A stretch of DNA of 64,000 bases from Amphibalanus amphitrite. Its lineage: Eukaryota > Arthropoda > Thecostraca > Balanomorpha > Balanidae. Shown here one piece after another: positions 1 through 13,685 of the stretch (position 1 is the first letter of the stretch; every line of letters begins with the position of its first letter). The DNA lies in contig NW_024881693.1 of assembly GCF_019059575.1 (NCBI RefSeq), forward strand, positions 558,001 through 622,000, written 5' to 3'. Both the position numbers and the translations under genes were made by a program. The notes below the pieces were generated by a model that saw nothing but the letters and a program-made list of their open reading frames with translations, was not told where the DNA came from and searched no databases.

Positions 1-1171
1 TGACTGATAAATCCTTACTGGTAGACACCCCTCCACGCAGCATTTCCTATAGGAGGCTCGAACATAAGACACCTTACTATACAACTTAGCAGCTCAAACT
101 GAAGACCGTATAAGGCCTCGGGTACCTCAAGCACCTTCCATATCAGGTCTACAGACTTCAGACCCCGACAGAGACACAAACGTACGATCATGTCGACCGG
201 CAGGGCCGAGCCCCACGGAACATCGTCATTCGTCACGTGACCGTCTGCCGTCTGTCTCCTCACACTTGGTCGTTAGTCACGTGATGTTATCTGTGTACCA
301 AAAGGGCATGAGAGCGACGGCCAACGGCATGAGAGCGTCGCTGGCCGGACTTAGGGTCGTTACGGAAACGAATGAACCGCTTCATTCGCTCACCCAGGAC
401 ATAAATTCCAGGCTCTAGAGTCGTGGTTTTTGTGTCTCTCCTGTCCCAATCGATGAATCCTCAGCACATTGCCGCTTTTTATGCAAATAATCCTCGTTTA
501 TTCCACATGTTTATGGTCCAAAACCTTGACATCAGGGAAACAAGGTGTCTAAAGATGGTGTGACAACAAGTTGATGGTAGTTGATGACCTAGTGAGTGTA
601 AAACCTGACAGGGAGGTCTAGAAGTGTCTGTCGGCCCAGGGGAACATTTCCGCAACAAACAACGCTGAATGCCTGGGGAATGTTTGCAAAGTGACCTCAC
701 GAATACTGGGTCGATTGCATTGTGCCACTAACCTAGTTTGGTGTAAGTAAAGAAAACTTGAAAAAAACTTTTGCATTAATGTTTTCTTCAGCTTATTGTC
801 TGATCATCAGATACACAAAATGTTCAGAACGAGTGCATGTTTTTGAGAGCATGACACTGTAAACCGTCCATCTGTAATATGTCTCGAAACCGATGCACCT
901 CAGCGTAAGCTCACACCACCAATCTCTGACCTCCTGCATAATCTACACGTCCAACCTCAGCGATCCCAGCGCCACCCCATCCTCCATGTCACTGTTCGTC
1001 ACTGCCGTGCGTGGCCTATGTAACATCGTATTCAGCCGAGGTCCCGCCCGGGTCCCGGAGGCTCGACACGCGCCCGGGCTCCGGGCGGACCAGCCGCTGC
1101 ATTTTTAACACGCAATTTAGGCCCGGGGCGGTGTGGGCCTTGGTGGGTCGGTATCGTGCTACCATCTCTCT

Positions 1172-1207
1172 TCCACCCCCCCCCCCCCCCACCACCACCA
1201 CCACCAT
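1172..1207. repeat. C-run followed by (CCA)n microsatellite
   Basis: A pure C tract of more than a dozen bases is followed by about seven CCA/ACC triplets. It is a simple sequence repeat that throws proline- and glycine-rich ORFs on both strands. Confidence 0.85.
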
Positions 1208-1539
1208 TTCCAAGCGAGGTAAAGTCAGTGGGGGCGGGGGGCGGGGGCTGGAGTTGGCTACGGTTAGTTACCGAGCAGCAGATTTGTACTTGTAGGCACT
1301 ACATTAACAAGCTTTGTTATGTTGATGGTGGACGGTGGTGTAATGAAAAATGCTTATTTTGTAACTAGACAGTTGAGTTTCGGCCTTTGTCTAAGCTTCC
1401 ATAACGTATTATTCCTCTTCCACAGTAAAACCCGCTGGAAAGGTTAGGATCCACGGTACGCTTATGAATTCATGAGTGAATTGATGAATGCTGAGGGCGA
1501 GGTCTACTTTGCCTCACCTGTCATCATATACTTATTGTA

Positions 1540-3551
1540 GGGGAAATTGGGGGAACGCCGAATACTTTTTTTCTGACGCCCGTAGCACGCAAGGTAGACA
1601 ACATAAGCTATTCTTGTTGGCGTCATTCGAGAGGCCAGTCTTTTGTCTTTCAAACATAGGGGAAGCCGGGGGAAGCCCGGGCGCGGGGGAAGCCCGGCCA
1701 CCCCGTTTCCGGCTAAATTATTCACAATAAAATGCTCAACTGTTTGTCCTTTCAGCGTGGCAGCTAAGGTAACGCCAGCAAAAAAGTTAAGGCTAACAAA
1801 AATTGCATATTGTTAAAGTTATAGAGCAAAAATGATATTTTAAGGGTTTTTAGCTAAAAAGTGAGATATGTTGCACTGTTAATGTTATACCATACAGTAC
1901 TAATATTTATACGAATGTTATGTAAGGACCGTTTAAGTGTTTGTAGTGAGGGGTGACGAGGCTGGCTGGCTTAAGTATGACATTTTTTCGAACATCGCTG
2001 TTCTAAAATAAAAATAAGCACATTGGGGTAACCCCGGGCGAGTGGCCAAGCTTACCCCCAACCGAGAGCAATACCACTAAACCACTGTTTTCCATGAGAT
2101 AATAGGTACTGAGCAGGTTTCGTTAACTTCTAGATCAAAGATAAATTTCGAAAATAAACATGTTATCATAGACAAAGCCAGTCATGTCACTTAAGGTCAA
2201 CTAGGGTCAAACTACGTTTTTGCAGATAACGCGACAGACAATGAAGCTAGAGCTTCAAAAATGGTGTCGTTGTGTTCTTCTTCATCAGCCGAGTCGAATG
2301 ATATGCAATATGATGCATTAAGGTAAAAAGAAAAATAAATTTTAAGGAATTTTGAAATACACATTTTTAATCAATTTTGCATCACGATTTTCATCGACCT
2401 GTACTGTATATGTGGTAGACGCTAGCTAAAATACCAGTAGTGACATAAACTCTAAGATGTCCAGAGCTAATCAGTACCTTAATATTTCACTTTCCGTTAA
2501 TATTTGGAAGACACATAATGGTTTCATCAACTCGTTGTAAAGCGCTGGGGAGGTGGCCGGCGTTACCCCTATGCCAGGCTTACCCCAGAAAAATCAACAC
2601 TTTTTTAAAACTCGATTTTCTCAACCTTATACTTGTTCCACGAAACCGAATTTTTGGGAAGACACGGCCAATGAACTTGGCTAGCTAACAGGATATCAAA
2701 ATTTTACACAGCACGTATGGTATGTAATAAAAATGAAAAAGAGCTTACTATGCCGGGCTTCCCCCGGCTTCCCCTACCAGGCGCATTTGATGAATTCGCA
2801 TACCGTTAAGCGCAAAAACTAAAAATATCAAAGAACTGACTTTTTCGGCGTTGCCCCGGACTGCGGGGAAAGCCGAAAATGGGATAAATGATCTACGAGG
2901 AATGCAGACATTGATGTTTTGCCAATTTATCTCAAACTTTATCCAAAATTCATCAAAGCTGACACGCGTTTTAAGAGCTTGAGGACGCTTGGTGCACACT
3001 GGAAGTTATAATTGTGTGATATAATAAAAAAAAAATGCTAGGCAAATCATTCCTTATAGGTAACAGGCCGTTGTGCCGGCTGAAAGTGTAATTTGTTTGA
3101 CTAAAAATACGCGTTGCTATTCTACAGCAGTAAAGTCCACGTAGCGTGCTTTAACGTGCGTAATTGCACGTTTTCGGCATTACCCCAGCCAGCCATACTT
3201 TCATTTGCAGGCCCATAACTTTTAAACGTGCTGTATAAATTTCAAATAGGCAGCACACTTATGCAAAGACATGCTGAAGATTACTTGACCGAATTGGCCA
3301 GACAAACGGTAGCATAATGAGTAAGAAATGCAGCTTCAAAGGCGCATGTAGTACAAGGGAAACGTACCTTGAAAACGCTTTTGGCGCCCTCACAGCCGAA
3401 GTATTCCAAACGACAACTCGTAACAAACATGCGATAATTGTAGTCACTTAAGCTTCAGAGCATCACTGAGACGTGGCAACCATGTCGTACGGTTTTAGAA
3501 ATATCTCGAATTTCGGCTTTGCCCCAACTCCGGCATTGCCCCAACTTCCCC
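1540..3551. mobile_element. TA-flanked non-autonomous DNA transposon, outer element
   Basis: The ends are inverted: TAGGGGAAATTGGGG at the left and CCCCAACTTCCCCTA at the right, each with a TA at the border (1538-1539 and 3552-3553), as expected for a TA duplication of the Tc1/mariner type. Inside, runs such as GGGGAAAGCCG and GGCATTACCCCAGCC recur near both ends. The interior is AT-rich and has no ORF resembling a DD(E/D) transposase. It contains a second element of the same kind at 1659-2774. Confidence 0.6.
1659..2774. mobile_element. TA-flanked non-autonomous DNA transposon nested in the outer element
   Basis: The left end TAGGGGAAGCCGGGGGAAGC is mirrored perfectly by the right end GCTTCCCCCGGCTTCCCCTA, with the match extending a few bases further, and TA lies at each border (1657-1658 and 2775-2776). 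Short internal copies of the terminal motif occur at about 2024-2065 and 2545-2590 (GGGGTAACCCC, GGCTTACCCCAG). No transposase is encoded. The perfect terminal repeat suggests it is younger than its host element. Confidence 0.7.
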
Positions 3552-4792
3552 TATTGTTTTGATCTGTCCTTGAATTCCATGGATGTGCCAAATGATCAAA
3601 ACGAAAAAACTTCCCGTGGGAAAAAATGCGGCAGATAAAAATGGGAGATTTGCATGGACCATCATACGCGCAGGTGCCGTTCCACCAAAAGCAGATTTAT
3701 GCGGGGATTATCCTTCGGATAACCACCACATCTGTCTCCCAGCTCCCGTTTTGTGCCGAGACCAGCTACGATGGGCCATCATGTGTCATTGTGTCATTAC
3801 TTGTCGCACGGGACTTTGCACTCTACTGCAATGGTCTCGTGCAAAATACGTGTAGTGTCGTGTCTGTGATGTTGCCGCTCCAGTAAGTCCGGTCGCTCCC
3901 ACGAGAGTGTTATTGTCAGGGTCTATGGGCGAGGTGCTATGGCCAGTTCCTGGCATTCAGCCTAATATAGGATAGGAAGTTATGATGCATGCCATGTGAC
4001 ATTATGAATTCATGATACTGTACCGCTATGCTCTTCGATACTGATACAATTGCAGCAATTTTATTACGTTTAACCCGCCGCAGAGTGAAGAGTTACGCCC
4101 ATTTTGGAGCATGGACAATGCATAGCCAGCTAACAGATTGAATCGCAAATCACGCATTGAGTTTTATCACAACAAGAATTGTCACATTAAGGCAATAATA
4201 ATGAAACCATTATCGGGTTATGAAAAAACGACGCTACTTTCCACGTCAATATGCAGCCTCAATATGGAAATGAGGTTGCTTGATTGAATCGGGATGCACT
4301 TTTTGGCGCCATAAATGATTCATAGTCCAAAAATCTATGTAAACGGCTATGTAGCTAAGCTCAGGGACATAACCACCATCGCATACAGGGACAAAATCGG
4401 GCCCAGTATCGTGAAACAAATCCCACAAAGCGCCGGTAAGCCGCTGGCTGATCCTGCGTCAGAGAAATATGACGCTTTGGCGCACCAGCTCCACTCCTCG
4501 CTAACCAAGGCCATATATAGCTCGCTAACCACAACCAGTGTCAGACGTGTGGAAATTGTGGACAAAGTTTCAACTTTCAACTATCTGTCGTGAAGTAGCA
4601 CTATAGATTCCTGTAGTTTTGTTTCGAGCTTTCAGCATCGACATCGACCAGCCACATTTGTCAATGTTCAGGTTAAGTATAGCACAATCGCGGGGCCATT
4701 TGACCGAAAACAATTTTCATTATTCTCATGCTGGCATGAATCAACAATTGATCCACCGTTTCTACCACCACCCCACTCGGCCCCGAGCTCAC

Positions 4793-4905
4793 CTGCAGTG
4801 ACGGCCATCGCTTCATGATGATGCCGTTCGGATCCAGCAGCCGGACGTCTGCCGATGACTTGAACGACTTGAGATCGGTTCCCAGCAGTACCACCCGGAA
4901 CCGGA
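4793..4905 (-). CDS. Alpha-2-macroglobulin family protein, MG2 domain exon
   Basis: Two bases complete a Val codon, then 37 codons follow and end in phase 0. The acceptor is TATGTTCCAG and the donor is CTGCAG|GTGAGC. With the preceding exon the peptide reads QT-V-RFRVVLLGTDLKSF, then ADVRLLDPNGIIMKRW. This matches the MG2 pattern VRFR...D-V-x-hydrophobic-x-DP-x-G-x-x-hydrophobic-x-x-W. The I-M-(K/R)-R-W ending resembles arthropod Mcr and CD109-like proteins more than vertebrate plasma macroglobulin, in my judgement. The next exon is not in the remaining 4.8 kb of the window, so the gene continues past the left edge. Confidence 0.9.
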
Positions 4906-7900
4906 CTGGAACATACGATAGACGGGCATCGGTTAGATTTGGCGAGTCGAGTCCTGACCCATTACAAGCAAAAGGCAGGCGAGGCAAAGTTTCAATAATA
5001 GAACTGGAGCCAAAGAAATGTGAGTGAAGCAAGGTCGCTTGAAAGAACGTTAACGTGACCCATCAAAGCGCGACTGAACTGTACTTTAAGTTTGATGCTC
5101 AATCTAGGAGCATTCTGCATATCACTAGCAAAGTTCCACTTAGCTATCAAAAATATTAGTGGACCGTCTCGTAGAAGCTGTACAAATTCATCCGCTCGGG
5201 GAAAGCAGTGCGGGGAAAGGACCCGGTCACAGGTGCTCCCTTCAAGCTGGCAAGAATAGCATGTTTTGTGGCCCATCCCAGACGAAAAACGCCGCCCCTT
5301 GTTTACTTTAGCTTCCGTTGTGCTTAATGGTGTTGTGATTTCGGCACAGAGTGGTGATCGTTTTCGTGTAACACGAAGCAGCAGTAAATATTAAACGCTC
5401 TGCTGAAATTACGACACAATGCATCTAAAAAAATGGTAGTTAATTAAGGATCTTACACGGGATTCAAAGAACGTCAAAATCTGCACCTTATAAACAAAGT
5501 TCCCTTTCAAACCATAACTTTACGCCATTCTCCATAACACATACGCAACAGCAGCAGCTGAGGCAAGCTGCACCATCTTCTTAACACACACACCCTGACC
5601 TCTCGTGGCATCCAACAGGCATCCCATCGATGCACTGCTCATCAACCGGTTAAACTGTGAGGCGCACGGCACGCAGGGTATGTCAGCAGTGCGCCAGATT
5701 CGCCACCGGCAGCCCGGCCCGCCAAGACCGCCGAGAGTGCGACTGTAGATACTCCTGGCACACTCACTTCCGCAAGAGACACTCTGCGTGACGTGTGCTG
5801 CGGCGTCCGGGCTCGATTTGGCTTTGAATTCAGCCCTACATCTACATAGTGTGCTGCATCTTGGTTTGTTGAGCTCATAGGCATTTTGAGCTCCAGTCAG
5901 GAGTCAGGGCTATACACACAAACACAAGTTGATCAAAGACATCCCAGTTTTACGTTGGACAGTCTCAGCAATCAAAGTGACGAATGAAAATAAAATCACC
6001 ATCAAGGGTTGGACTTTTATCTCGAACCAGCAGACGCTGGTCTGCCACGGTAAATCTAGTGATCAGTCCCGAGTATTTATCCGCGAGGATGGACAAAACT
6101 GGTACGAGCGCCACGAATAAGCAGGTGGTGGGAAATGATTGATGATGCGTGCGTCGTGCAGACCGGGACCAGGCGGTACCCCACGCGAAACGGGTCCACA
6201 CTGAAAGGGCCATCCATGACCGACCTAATTGGTTCGTTTGGTTGGAGCCCTGCATGGGTGCTGATAAAAGGGCGCCGTTAAAAGAGCACGTAACGTCACA
6301 AACAGCTTTTGAGATGTGTTGTCAATTGGGTGAGCGCAGTGAACCTTGTCTGGTGTAGAAAAGCCAAGCGATCGTCCCGTCTATTTAAGGTTACGTGGAA
6401 CAACGGTCCCAAGAAACAGCTGGTGAAAAAGACACAAGAGAACACCCGCTACCCACGGTCATGAACTTCAATTAGAGACGATGACTTTCACCATGGCCAA
6501 ATGCTTCACCCTTCCTCTGGCGGTCTGGTCCCATGGGTACCGGTCCGGCCGCTGCCCCGCCACCCTCCCTCCTCTGACCCCAGCTCAGTCCGCCAGCTGC
6601 GCCAGCGCGCGGGGTGTGTGACCCCTGCGACCCCGGCGGCGACCGGTGTCCCCTGAGGGCACTCGGCACCGCCCCGGGCGGTGGCACCGACCGGCCAGCC
6701 CCAGCGGAGCGGCCTCCCCGCGGCCGCTGCCGGCAAAACAGGCCCGCGGGCGGACAGTTGTGACTCCCATAGGAGACCAGCGGCGCCGCTTGTTAGAGGG
6801 AAATCCCGTAAAGGAGCGATGAACAAGGAAGAGAGACAACAAACATGGTAAGAAACCGACAGAAGAAAATGAAATTCCTCCCGGAAGATTGGATATCCAG
6901 TACTAAAATCTGAAACAAAAAGTATACAACGAAATACCAATATGCAATAAGTTTTGAGGATTCAACAAAAGTCAATTCTGCCTTCTCGAAAAAATTCAAC
7001 TTGAAGACCATAAAACCTTCCAAGTCTTACATGGCGTTAGGTCTTGAAAGCGATGAGCGCTGATAACTTCCTCCCTTTCCCCTCCAATCACCCATCGTAC
7101 CATCGTCAGCCTGCTAAGTCATTTTTAATTTCTGTCTTTTCTCTCTCTTCTCGGTTCCTCCAACTTCCCGCTACGCCCCACGCCGTCGCACCATCCCGAG
7201 CACGCGCCTGTCTCAGGCCGCGAGTTCAGCATTCTGGGTAAAAACACGTCCCTCCCGGCGGCGTGTGCGTTAATTGACTCTCGGGAGTGATGGCGGCCAT
7301 TACTCGCCTTCCGAGGGCGGCAGCGAAGAAGTCATCAGTCGACTGGGACACGGCTCGGGTGGACACGCACCACTCCAATGGGAGTGTTGAGCCCCCTTAC
7401 AGCGGCGGGGTGGACCGGGCAGCGGGAAAAGGACGTGAAGGAATGGAAAGGAAGGAGGATAAACGTCAAGATGGGGTGTGAGTGCACGCAGACAAGAGAC
7501 ATAGCGGCGCAGACTACGGCAAGAAACTGGTTGAAACCTCCAGACAAGCGACCCCAAAAGAGCCATCGATCTGCCGTTATAGCAACAATTCCGTCATCCC
7601 AGCAGAAGCCAAACCCTATCGATCCGAAATATGCCATGAAGTCAGAACATCTGAGCTGAGAGGCAGGAGCGGGGCAGTTCTACGAAGATAACGCCAGAGG
7701 GGATAATCACAGTCTCCAGAGGGTGACTGATCAGGGGAACTCGGGGTCAACAGTGCCGGTGGGGGTGACGATTACAAACCCCTCAGGGCAGCTGCCGATC
7801 ACCGGAGCAGGGGACGAATCGGCGGGGACAGTGGATGGTTGCAGATAAAATATAAGTGACCACTGCTGCATAACACAGTTGCTCTACACGTGTATTGGCT

Positions 7901-9510
7901 GTCCTTTTCATAGAAGGGAAAAACGATCCAAGAGAAGCGTCATTTTAAATACCGAAGTTCTGAACCAGACAGCATCAGCCATCATGACTCGAATACTGAT
8001 AACAGCGCTCCGTTTCAGCTTCACCAGTCTCAAAACGGCACCGGCGGCGTACTCGCTACCCCTACAGAGAGCGCGACACAGGCCTTAAATCAAGCGACGA
8101 TTCAACAAAGCTGTCTGGCTACGTGACTGAGAATCTAATGGACGGATTCGTCTTTCAGAAGGGTTCATAAGCCCTTTGGATGACATCCTGCTGGGTTATG
8201 AAGACATCTTCAGAAGCCATCTTCTCGGTTTCACGATAGCTTCAGCCCCTGCTGCTACAAGACACATGCAGACTTTGGTTGAAGGAGAAACGAAAACAGA
8301 AAAAGAAACGAAAACAACGAAAACACTGATTGAAATGAAAATAATACAAAATTGTAACATCATAAACAACTGTTTGAAGTTATATCAAAACGGATAACGA
8401 ACATCGACTCCATACAGATGACAGAACGAGTGTGAGTAGCCAGATGGACCGAAAAATGAACGGGGAAGGGCCATGAGGGGAAGGGAGCCCATAAGGGCAG
8501 ACAGGGGCGGCCAGCACTGGGGGAGGGGGGGGGGGGGTCACTCGTGCGGCACGTGGCACGTGGCCGGCTCAAATTTACGTGGCACACGCCGGTAATCAGC
8601 GGACGTCCCACTGATTTCCCCTCCCGTGCCCCAGTCGACCACTACCCCCTCCCGCACAGGAACAATGCCGGGTAATGGCGACTGAAGTGCCGACCGGCTG
8701 GGGTCGGCTCGTAAAGAGGGGTCTGCTCGACAGACTGTGGGCCCCGTGTGCCATGGACACTGGACAGGGAAGGGCAAACGTGAAACAAACGAACACTGAT
8801 CGGCAGTCGTTTGTTCAATGGGCGCAATTTCATCAGCGCAGCACATGGAGCAATGGGTGAGTGATTCAACAGCGGTGTTGAACGAATGAGTTACTGCAGC
8901 AGCATCGCATCACAATCTTTCAAATACCATCCTGTGTCCCACAAGCTCGCTCCTGAGCAGGGCTCGTTCACCCATGACACAAGAAATAAACTCGACGAAA
9001 GTCATGAACTTCAAAGGTTTATCGCATCCGTAAGTAAAATAAATTCGCTAACGGTGAGCGCACCCAAAACTTCCCTCGCGTCAGCAGGTGTGACCGGAAT
9101 TTCCGGTTGCGTGATGCCGCGTGCCAGTGACATTTATCGAATAGCGCGTGGGTCGGCCGCGGAAATCGTTTTTGTCACCTTAGCAACCACAAGGGCGTTC
9201 TGAGGGCCAATAATTCCATGACATGACTGCACCAATGAGTCCCAGGGCCCAGCTCATATGCATAGAAAAGCCCGTAGGCTAGTGTCACTTTATCACTTTG
9301 CAAAAGTGCCACTTAGTTACTCAAAGGACACTTTTGATGACGTTGGTGAGGTGTGTATTGTGTAAGGGTGGCTATAAGAACCCATCTGTCGGGTCACCCT
9401 TTGCCATACTTTGTCTCACTTTTCCAGCAAACTTTTACTTTTTCCACTTTTCTATGTATAATGTATATGAACCAGGCCCTGTCGTCTTGACCCCGCAGTC
9501 AGCTCCTCAC
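4906..9510 (-). other. Intron 4 of the macroglobulin gene
   Basis: This intron of about 4.6 kb has a GTGAGG donor and a TTCCAG acceptor. It contains a GC-rich stretch at 6535-6760, an A-rich GAAAACA-type stretch at about 8290-8340 and a G run at 8521-8538. I see no delimited mobile element, gene or RNA in it. Confidence 0.6.
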
Positions 9511-9679
9511 CTGTCTGCAGCTGCCGGTAGACGGGGCTGTCCATCTGCACCAGCATGGTCAGCGAGCGGGCCTCAAACCGCAGCTCGGTCTGGTTACGGA
9601 ACAGCGAGCCCTCCAGCTGATCCGGCTCGTTCCCCTCCACGTGTAGACGGTACCGGCCCGGCCCGCTGTTGGACGGCAC
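9511..9679 (-). CDS. Alpha-2-macroglobulin family protein, MG1-MG2 junction exon
   Basis: The exon has 56 codons plus one base. Its acceptor is CGTTCGTCAG, in phase with the previous exon, and its donor is ACAG|GTGAGG. The peptide contains PGRYRLHVEGNEP, GSLFRNQTELRFEARSLTML and VQMDSPVYRQLQT. These correspond to the last strand of MG1 (GxYxLxVEG), the F-x-N-x-T-x-L-x-F connector and the opening strand of MG2 (VQ-x-D-x-PVY-x-x-x-QT), which are hallmarks of TEP, Mcr, CD109 and alpha-2-macroglobulin. The NQT triplet is a possible N-glycosylation site. The first G of the Val codon that opens the next exon comes from this exon. Confidence 0.92.
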
Positions 9680-12600
9680 CTGACGAACGGTAGGTCAAGT
9701 CAGCTGGGTCGGATAATGACAAGGCGTAAAGAATAAGTTACAAAGTTGGGTCTGGCTTTCTTTTTGTTACTTGCGCGAGTGTGTATCTCAAAGAGCAGGC
9801 TAAGCATGATCAAGTTGGGATTAACCACACTTCCTCATATCCTCTGTAAATTTGTAACATACGTACACAAAGAAGACGTTATTGGTCAGCTGCTGTCACT
9901 TGTCAGCGGCCAGCCAGCTTCATTTAAAGACCTCGCAAGGAATTTGCGCAATCACTGTTCTAATCCAAGGCTCGGGATTTTTACCCATGCAATTGCAGGT
10001 ATAAAGGCCTAGTTCACTGACAGAACAACTACCGTTCGAAGCCCCATTGCGGGTAGGATCTGAAGCAAACACACCGCGAAAACAGCGCATTCATCACCTA
10101 TGACCAGAAAATTGGTCAACATACGTGACGGTCACACGCGGGAAGGCTGTGGCTTCTCGTGGTGAGAACGCGGGTGGTTCAAGTGGCTAGGTTGCCGGCA
10201 CAAAGGGTCACGAACCTGGCCTGCGTGACACAATGCATGAACAATGCCCTCTACTGTAGGCACGACCCGTAGCGGTTACAGCGGGTACACAAGTCACGTG
10301 ACCGGTAGCCTACCGCAGGGAGACATGTCTGAATTGTCTGAGCGAATTACCGTTAACTAGATGAGGAAAGTTCCTGACACGCGTGATCAGCCAAAGTCGT
10401 GTATCTGTATTTTATCTGGCGATACAGGTAGCTGAGGTAGGACACGCGAATGACATCAACAATCGCAGGCCTGTTGTGAGACTGCATAAATAAATCGTTG
10501 ATAATCCGGAGGTTCAAGGAAATCGAGTGAGAGTGCCTAAACGCCTGGACCGGGGAATTAAAGAAACGTACAAAAAATAGGTATGTGCCTTCTAATGTTC
10601 AACAGTCGTTAAGCGTATCTACTTCATTTTATATCTTACGTATAATACGTATTGTCGGTTGCGTACTCATATGCAACATGCATGAAGTTGTGAACAAGGA
10701 ATACCTCCCCCAAGTTATTTACAGCAGCGTCTTTTTTCAGCAGCCCTATTTCATTACAACCAACAGAAACTAGAGAAATAAATCAGCGATTGGATGTAAT
10801 CACCGAGCACACACGACAACAACCGGACAAAAGAAAATATACTCGATAGATAACAGCCTGCCGAAAAGCTACGAGCAGCGCTCCCAAACGGAGGCAATAA
10901 ACCTCGTCTCTAACCGAGATGAAAAGAGCTCGCAACGAGGCGTACTTCAGTCAACATTTCCTCCGAACAGCACCACTGAAACGTAATAAAGAAGACGCCC
11001 GATTGAACTAGGATAGGACACTGTAATTTGGTCATTTTCGCAACATTTTTCCCAGTGAAACGTCGACAGCTAATACACTGCGCGATGTGGAAGAACATAA
11101 AGGTCTGAGAGTAAGCATACCTATTACCTACCAACCAAACTGTTTGAAAGCTGATTTCCATAATGTGGCCCTAAACATGAATAATAACATCGCGCTAGAA
11201 ATGTTCCTCTCGGCACTGACCCACAACTCATGCGAGTTTATGCCTCAATTCTTGTCCTCAGTCCTTTATCATAGAGATGGAGTACCTATAACTGAAACAG
11301 CTGGCATCAAATCGATAAGAAAATAAGCGAAGTGGAAGCGTTGATGACAGACAGAAACAACTCATTTGACGTTTGATTTAGGTACGAAGTTTCGACAATT
11401 GTTGAAGAGCGTTGGGTGAATCCTTTAGCAATACATCGCCTCCCAAAGTTCCCAATGCAGCCGCCTAGACCGCTCGGCGCTACCTACCCCTTCTCCACAT
11501 CCCCCTGCTCCCCTCCCTCCCCACCCCGACCCCAGCGGTGGCGGCGACGGGTGTGTTTCCGGGTCGGAAGGAAGCCGTCGGTCGCGGCCGGCGGCACCTC
11601 TGTCGGCACACACACCAACAAACAACGCGATCACCGCTACCGACCGCTTTCCACAACACAGAGCGGCCGCGCCGCGCGCGCGACAACACGGCCACCCGCT
11701 CGTCGCATTGTGCGTAATGCGCGTGTCGCCCCACCGCCGGGGGAGCCGCACGCATACGGGCCGCTCTGCGCTGGCACGCGCCCGGAGCTATGCGGCGCGT
11801 TTGAGGTTAGGAGTTGTGAGAAGCGAGTGACACAAGTTCAAAGGATGTGGAAGAAAGGCGTTTGTAACTGACGAATGTTTTCGATGGTTTGGAAGCTTAC
11901 AAGATCGGAATCGAAGGATGGAACAAGATAACAGCATCCAACAGTGCTACACAAGTGCACACGATGTTCTACACTTCTACAGTTCAGATTCAGGCAGGCA
12001 GCTGCACCACTGAATCGTTCACCCTTTATCCAGCGTCCAGCGAGGCAGCGTGATCGGTGAAGGCTGCCACCCGGGCTTTTGAATGCATTTTAGGCATAAT
12101 GCGGCGACGATTGATGAATCATCGTCTATCCATTAGCGCACCTCCCCGTCCGCACAGGCAGCCGCCCGCCGTCGACTGCGGCAGCCCGCGCCGCACAGCC
12201 ACCCTCCCAGACGGGCCGCATTGAACCGTCAGGCCGATCGGGCGCGCGTCGCCCGGCCGATTGTTGGGCCGCGCACCGGATTATCCACGCGTGCGCCGCA
12301 TCTGCCCCCCCCCCACCCCTGCCCCCTCCGGAGGGGGTCTGTTGTCCGGCCGCGGCGCCAACGGAAGCCGCGCGCGCGCCGCGCGGTTGGCTCACCCCTT
12401 CCGCGCCGCGGCGCCGAGCGGGGATCATGGGCCGCTTAGCTCACCAGCCGTGTGGTGTGATCCCACCAGCCGGGTATCGGGCGGAGGGTCGAGAGGACTG
12501 AGACCGCCGCCCCCACTTGGCGAAAGGCTGACGAGGCGTGCTGAGAGAGGGTGAGAAGGGTTGGACGCGGCGGGTGATTGGATGAAAATGATAGAGACGG

Positions 12601-13685
12601 TATGGGTTCGGTGGTGCAGAAACGTTCATTGATTGAAAGTTCCATCTGCTCTTGCAATGCCTCTGAGTTATACATGTAGCTACCATTGCAATTTCATGCA
12701 TAAAACAAGTTTCCGTCGGCCTGGGGATTTTTTTTTTGTTTACTCATAAATATTTTTTTTTTGAAAGAACATAAAATTGTTGCGCGCCAGTAAAGTGGAT
12801 TGGTCGGAGAGTCCAATGAGCACAATGAACATCTAAATGTGACAAGATCATTAATTTTACTTACACCACTGCCCCGCTACTGCACCAGCAAGACCACATT
12901 CATTCCTCCCCATTGCATCCGAAAAACGCAAACAATCTAAATGCCACTGGGGTCCAACGCAGAACCTTCCCTTGCCAGACTCGCGGGTGGCCAGGATCAC
13001 ATTATTTGATAAGACAGACCGCTGCTAAGTGTTTTTCTCTGGCGCCTGTGCCTCTTATGTCTTACTGATGCAGATCACCAGAAGCTGTAATGGTTTAGAG
13101 TGAAACTATCAAAGCACATAATCTGTAGAGCAGGATGCGCACAACATTAATTTCAGCAGTCCGGATGGAATGAATAAGATCACAGTGCGAAAACAGCGTG
13201 CAATGTTTAATGGCAGGGGAACGATAAAGTAATCGGTGCACAGAAGAAGGGCGTGCATTCCTAATATTATTCGCTCATTGCTAAGCATAAGCAGGACCAC
13301 ACAGCGTCCCATCGCCAAAGACCAAATAATAATTGATAAGCTAATCGTGTTGCTCTTACAACAACGGTAACTTTATTATAATGATGAGAGAATAATAAAG
13401 GGCGAACGGAGACTGGTTGTGAGATTGATTATCGTGAACCGACTATGAGAAGCATGGAGACGACTCAGCCACCACTGCTGTTGACTGAATGACACTGGAC
13501 TGATAGCGATTACCGAGTCCGAACACCCTCCCCCATTTAATATGAAGAGGATTGTGCCTCGCAACCACATCCACTGCAGTTCCAATCCAAAACCCACCGT
13601 ACTACAGCACTATCGCTGCCTTATTTCCCCATCCCTCATTGATGCTGTCTAAGTAATCTAATTGTCTAATCTAATTCACACTCAC
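9680..13685 (-). other. Intron 3 of the macroglobulin gene
   Basis: This intron of about 4 kb has a GTGAGT donor and a TCGTCAG acceptor. GC-rich, CpG-rich patches lie at 11480-11790 and 12120-12450, and the DNA between is AT-rich. No coding motif, repeat with clear ends or RNA gene was found. The GC patches could be regulatory, but the sequence gives no direct sign of it. Confidence 0.6.

Larger units (their letters stand above)
1..4792 (-). other. Start of intron 5 of the macroglobulin gene (continues past the left edge)
   Basis: After the CTGCAG|GTGAGC donor no further exon of the family is visible to the window edge. The following exon would be expected to open with the strand after the MG2 W-x-S-x-Q segment. 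The stretch holds the nested TA-flanked elements at 1.54-3.55 kb; the remainder shows nothing recognisable. Confidence 0.55.

Noticed and set aside
6506-6940. 144-codon minus-strand frame in a GC-rich patch
   Set aside because: Several overlapping frames are open on the same strand, and none has coding features.
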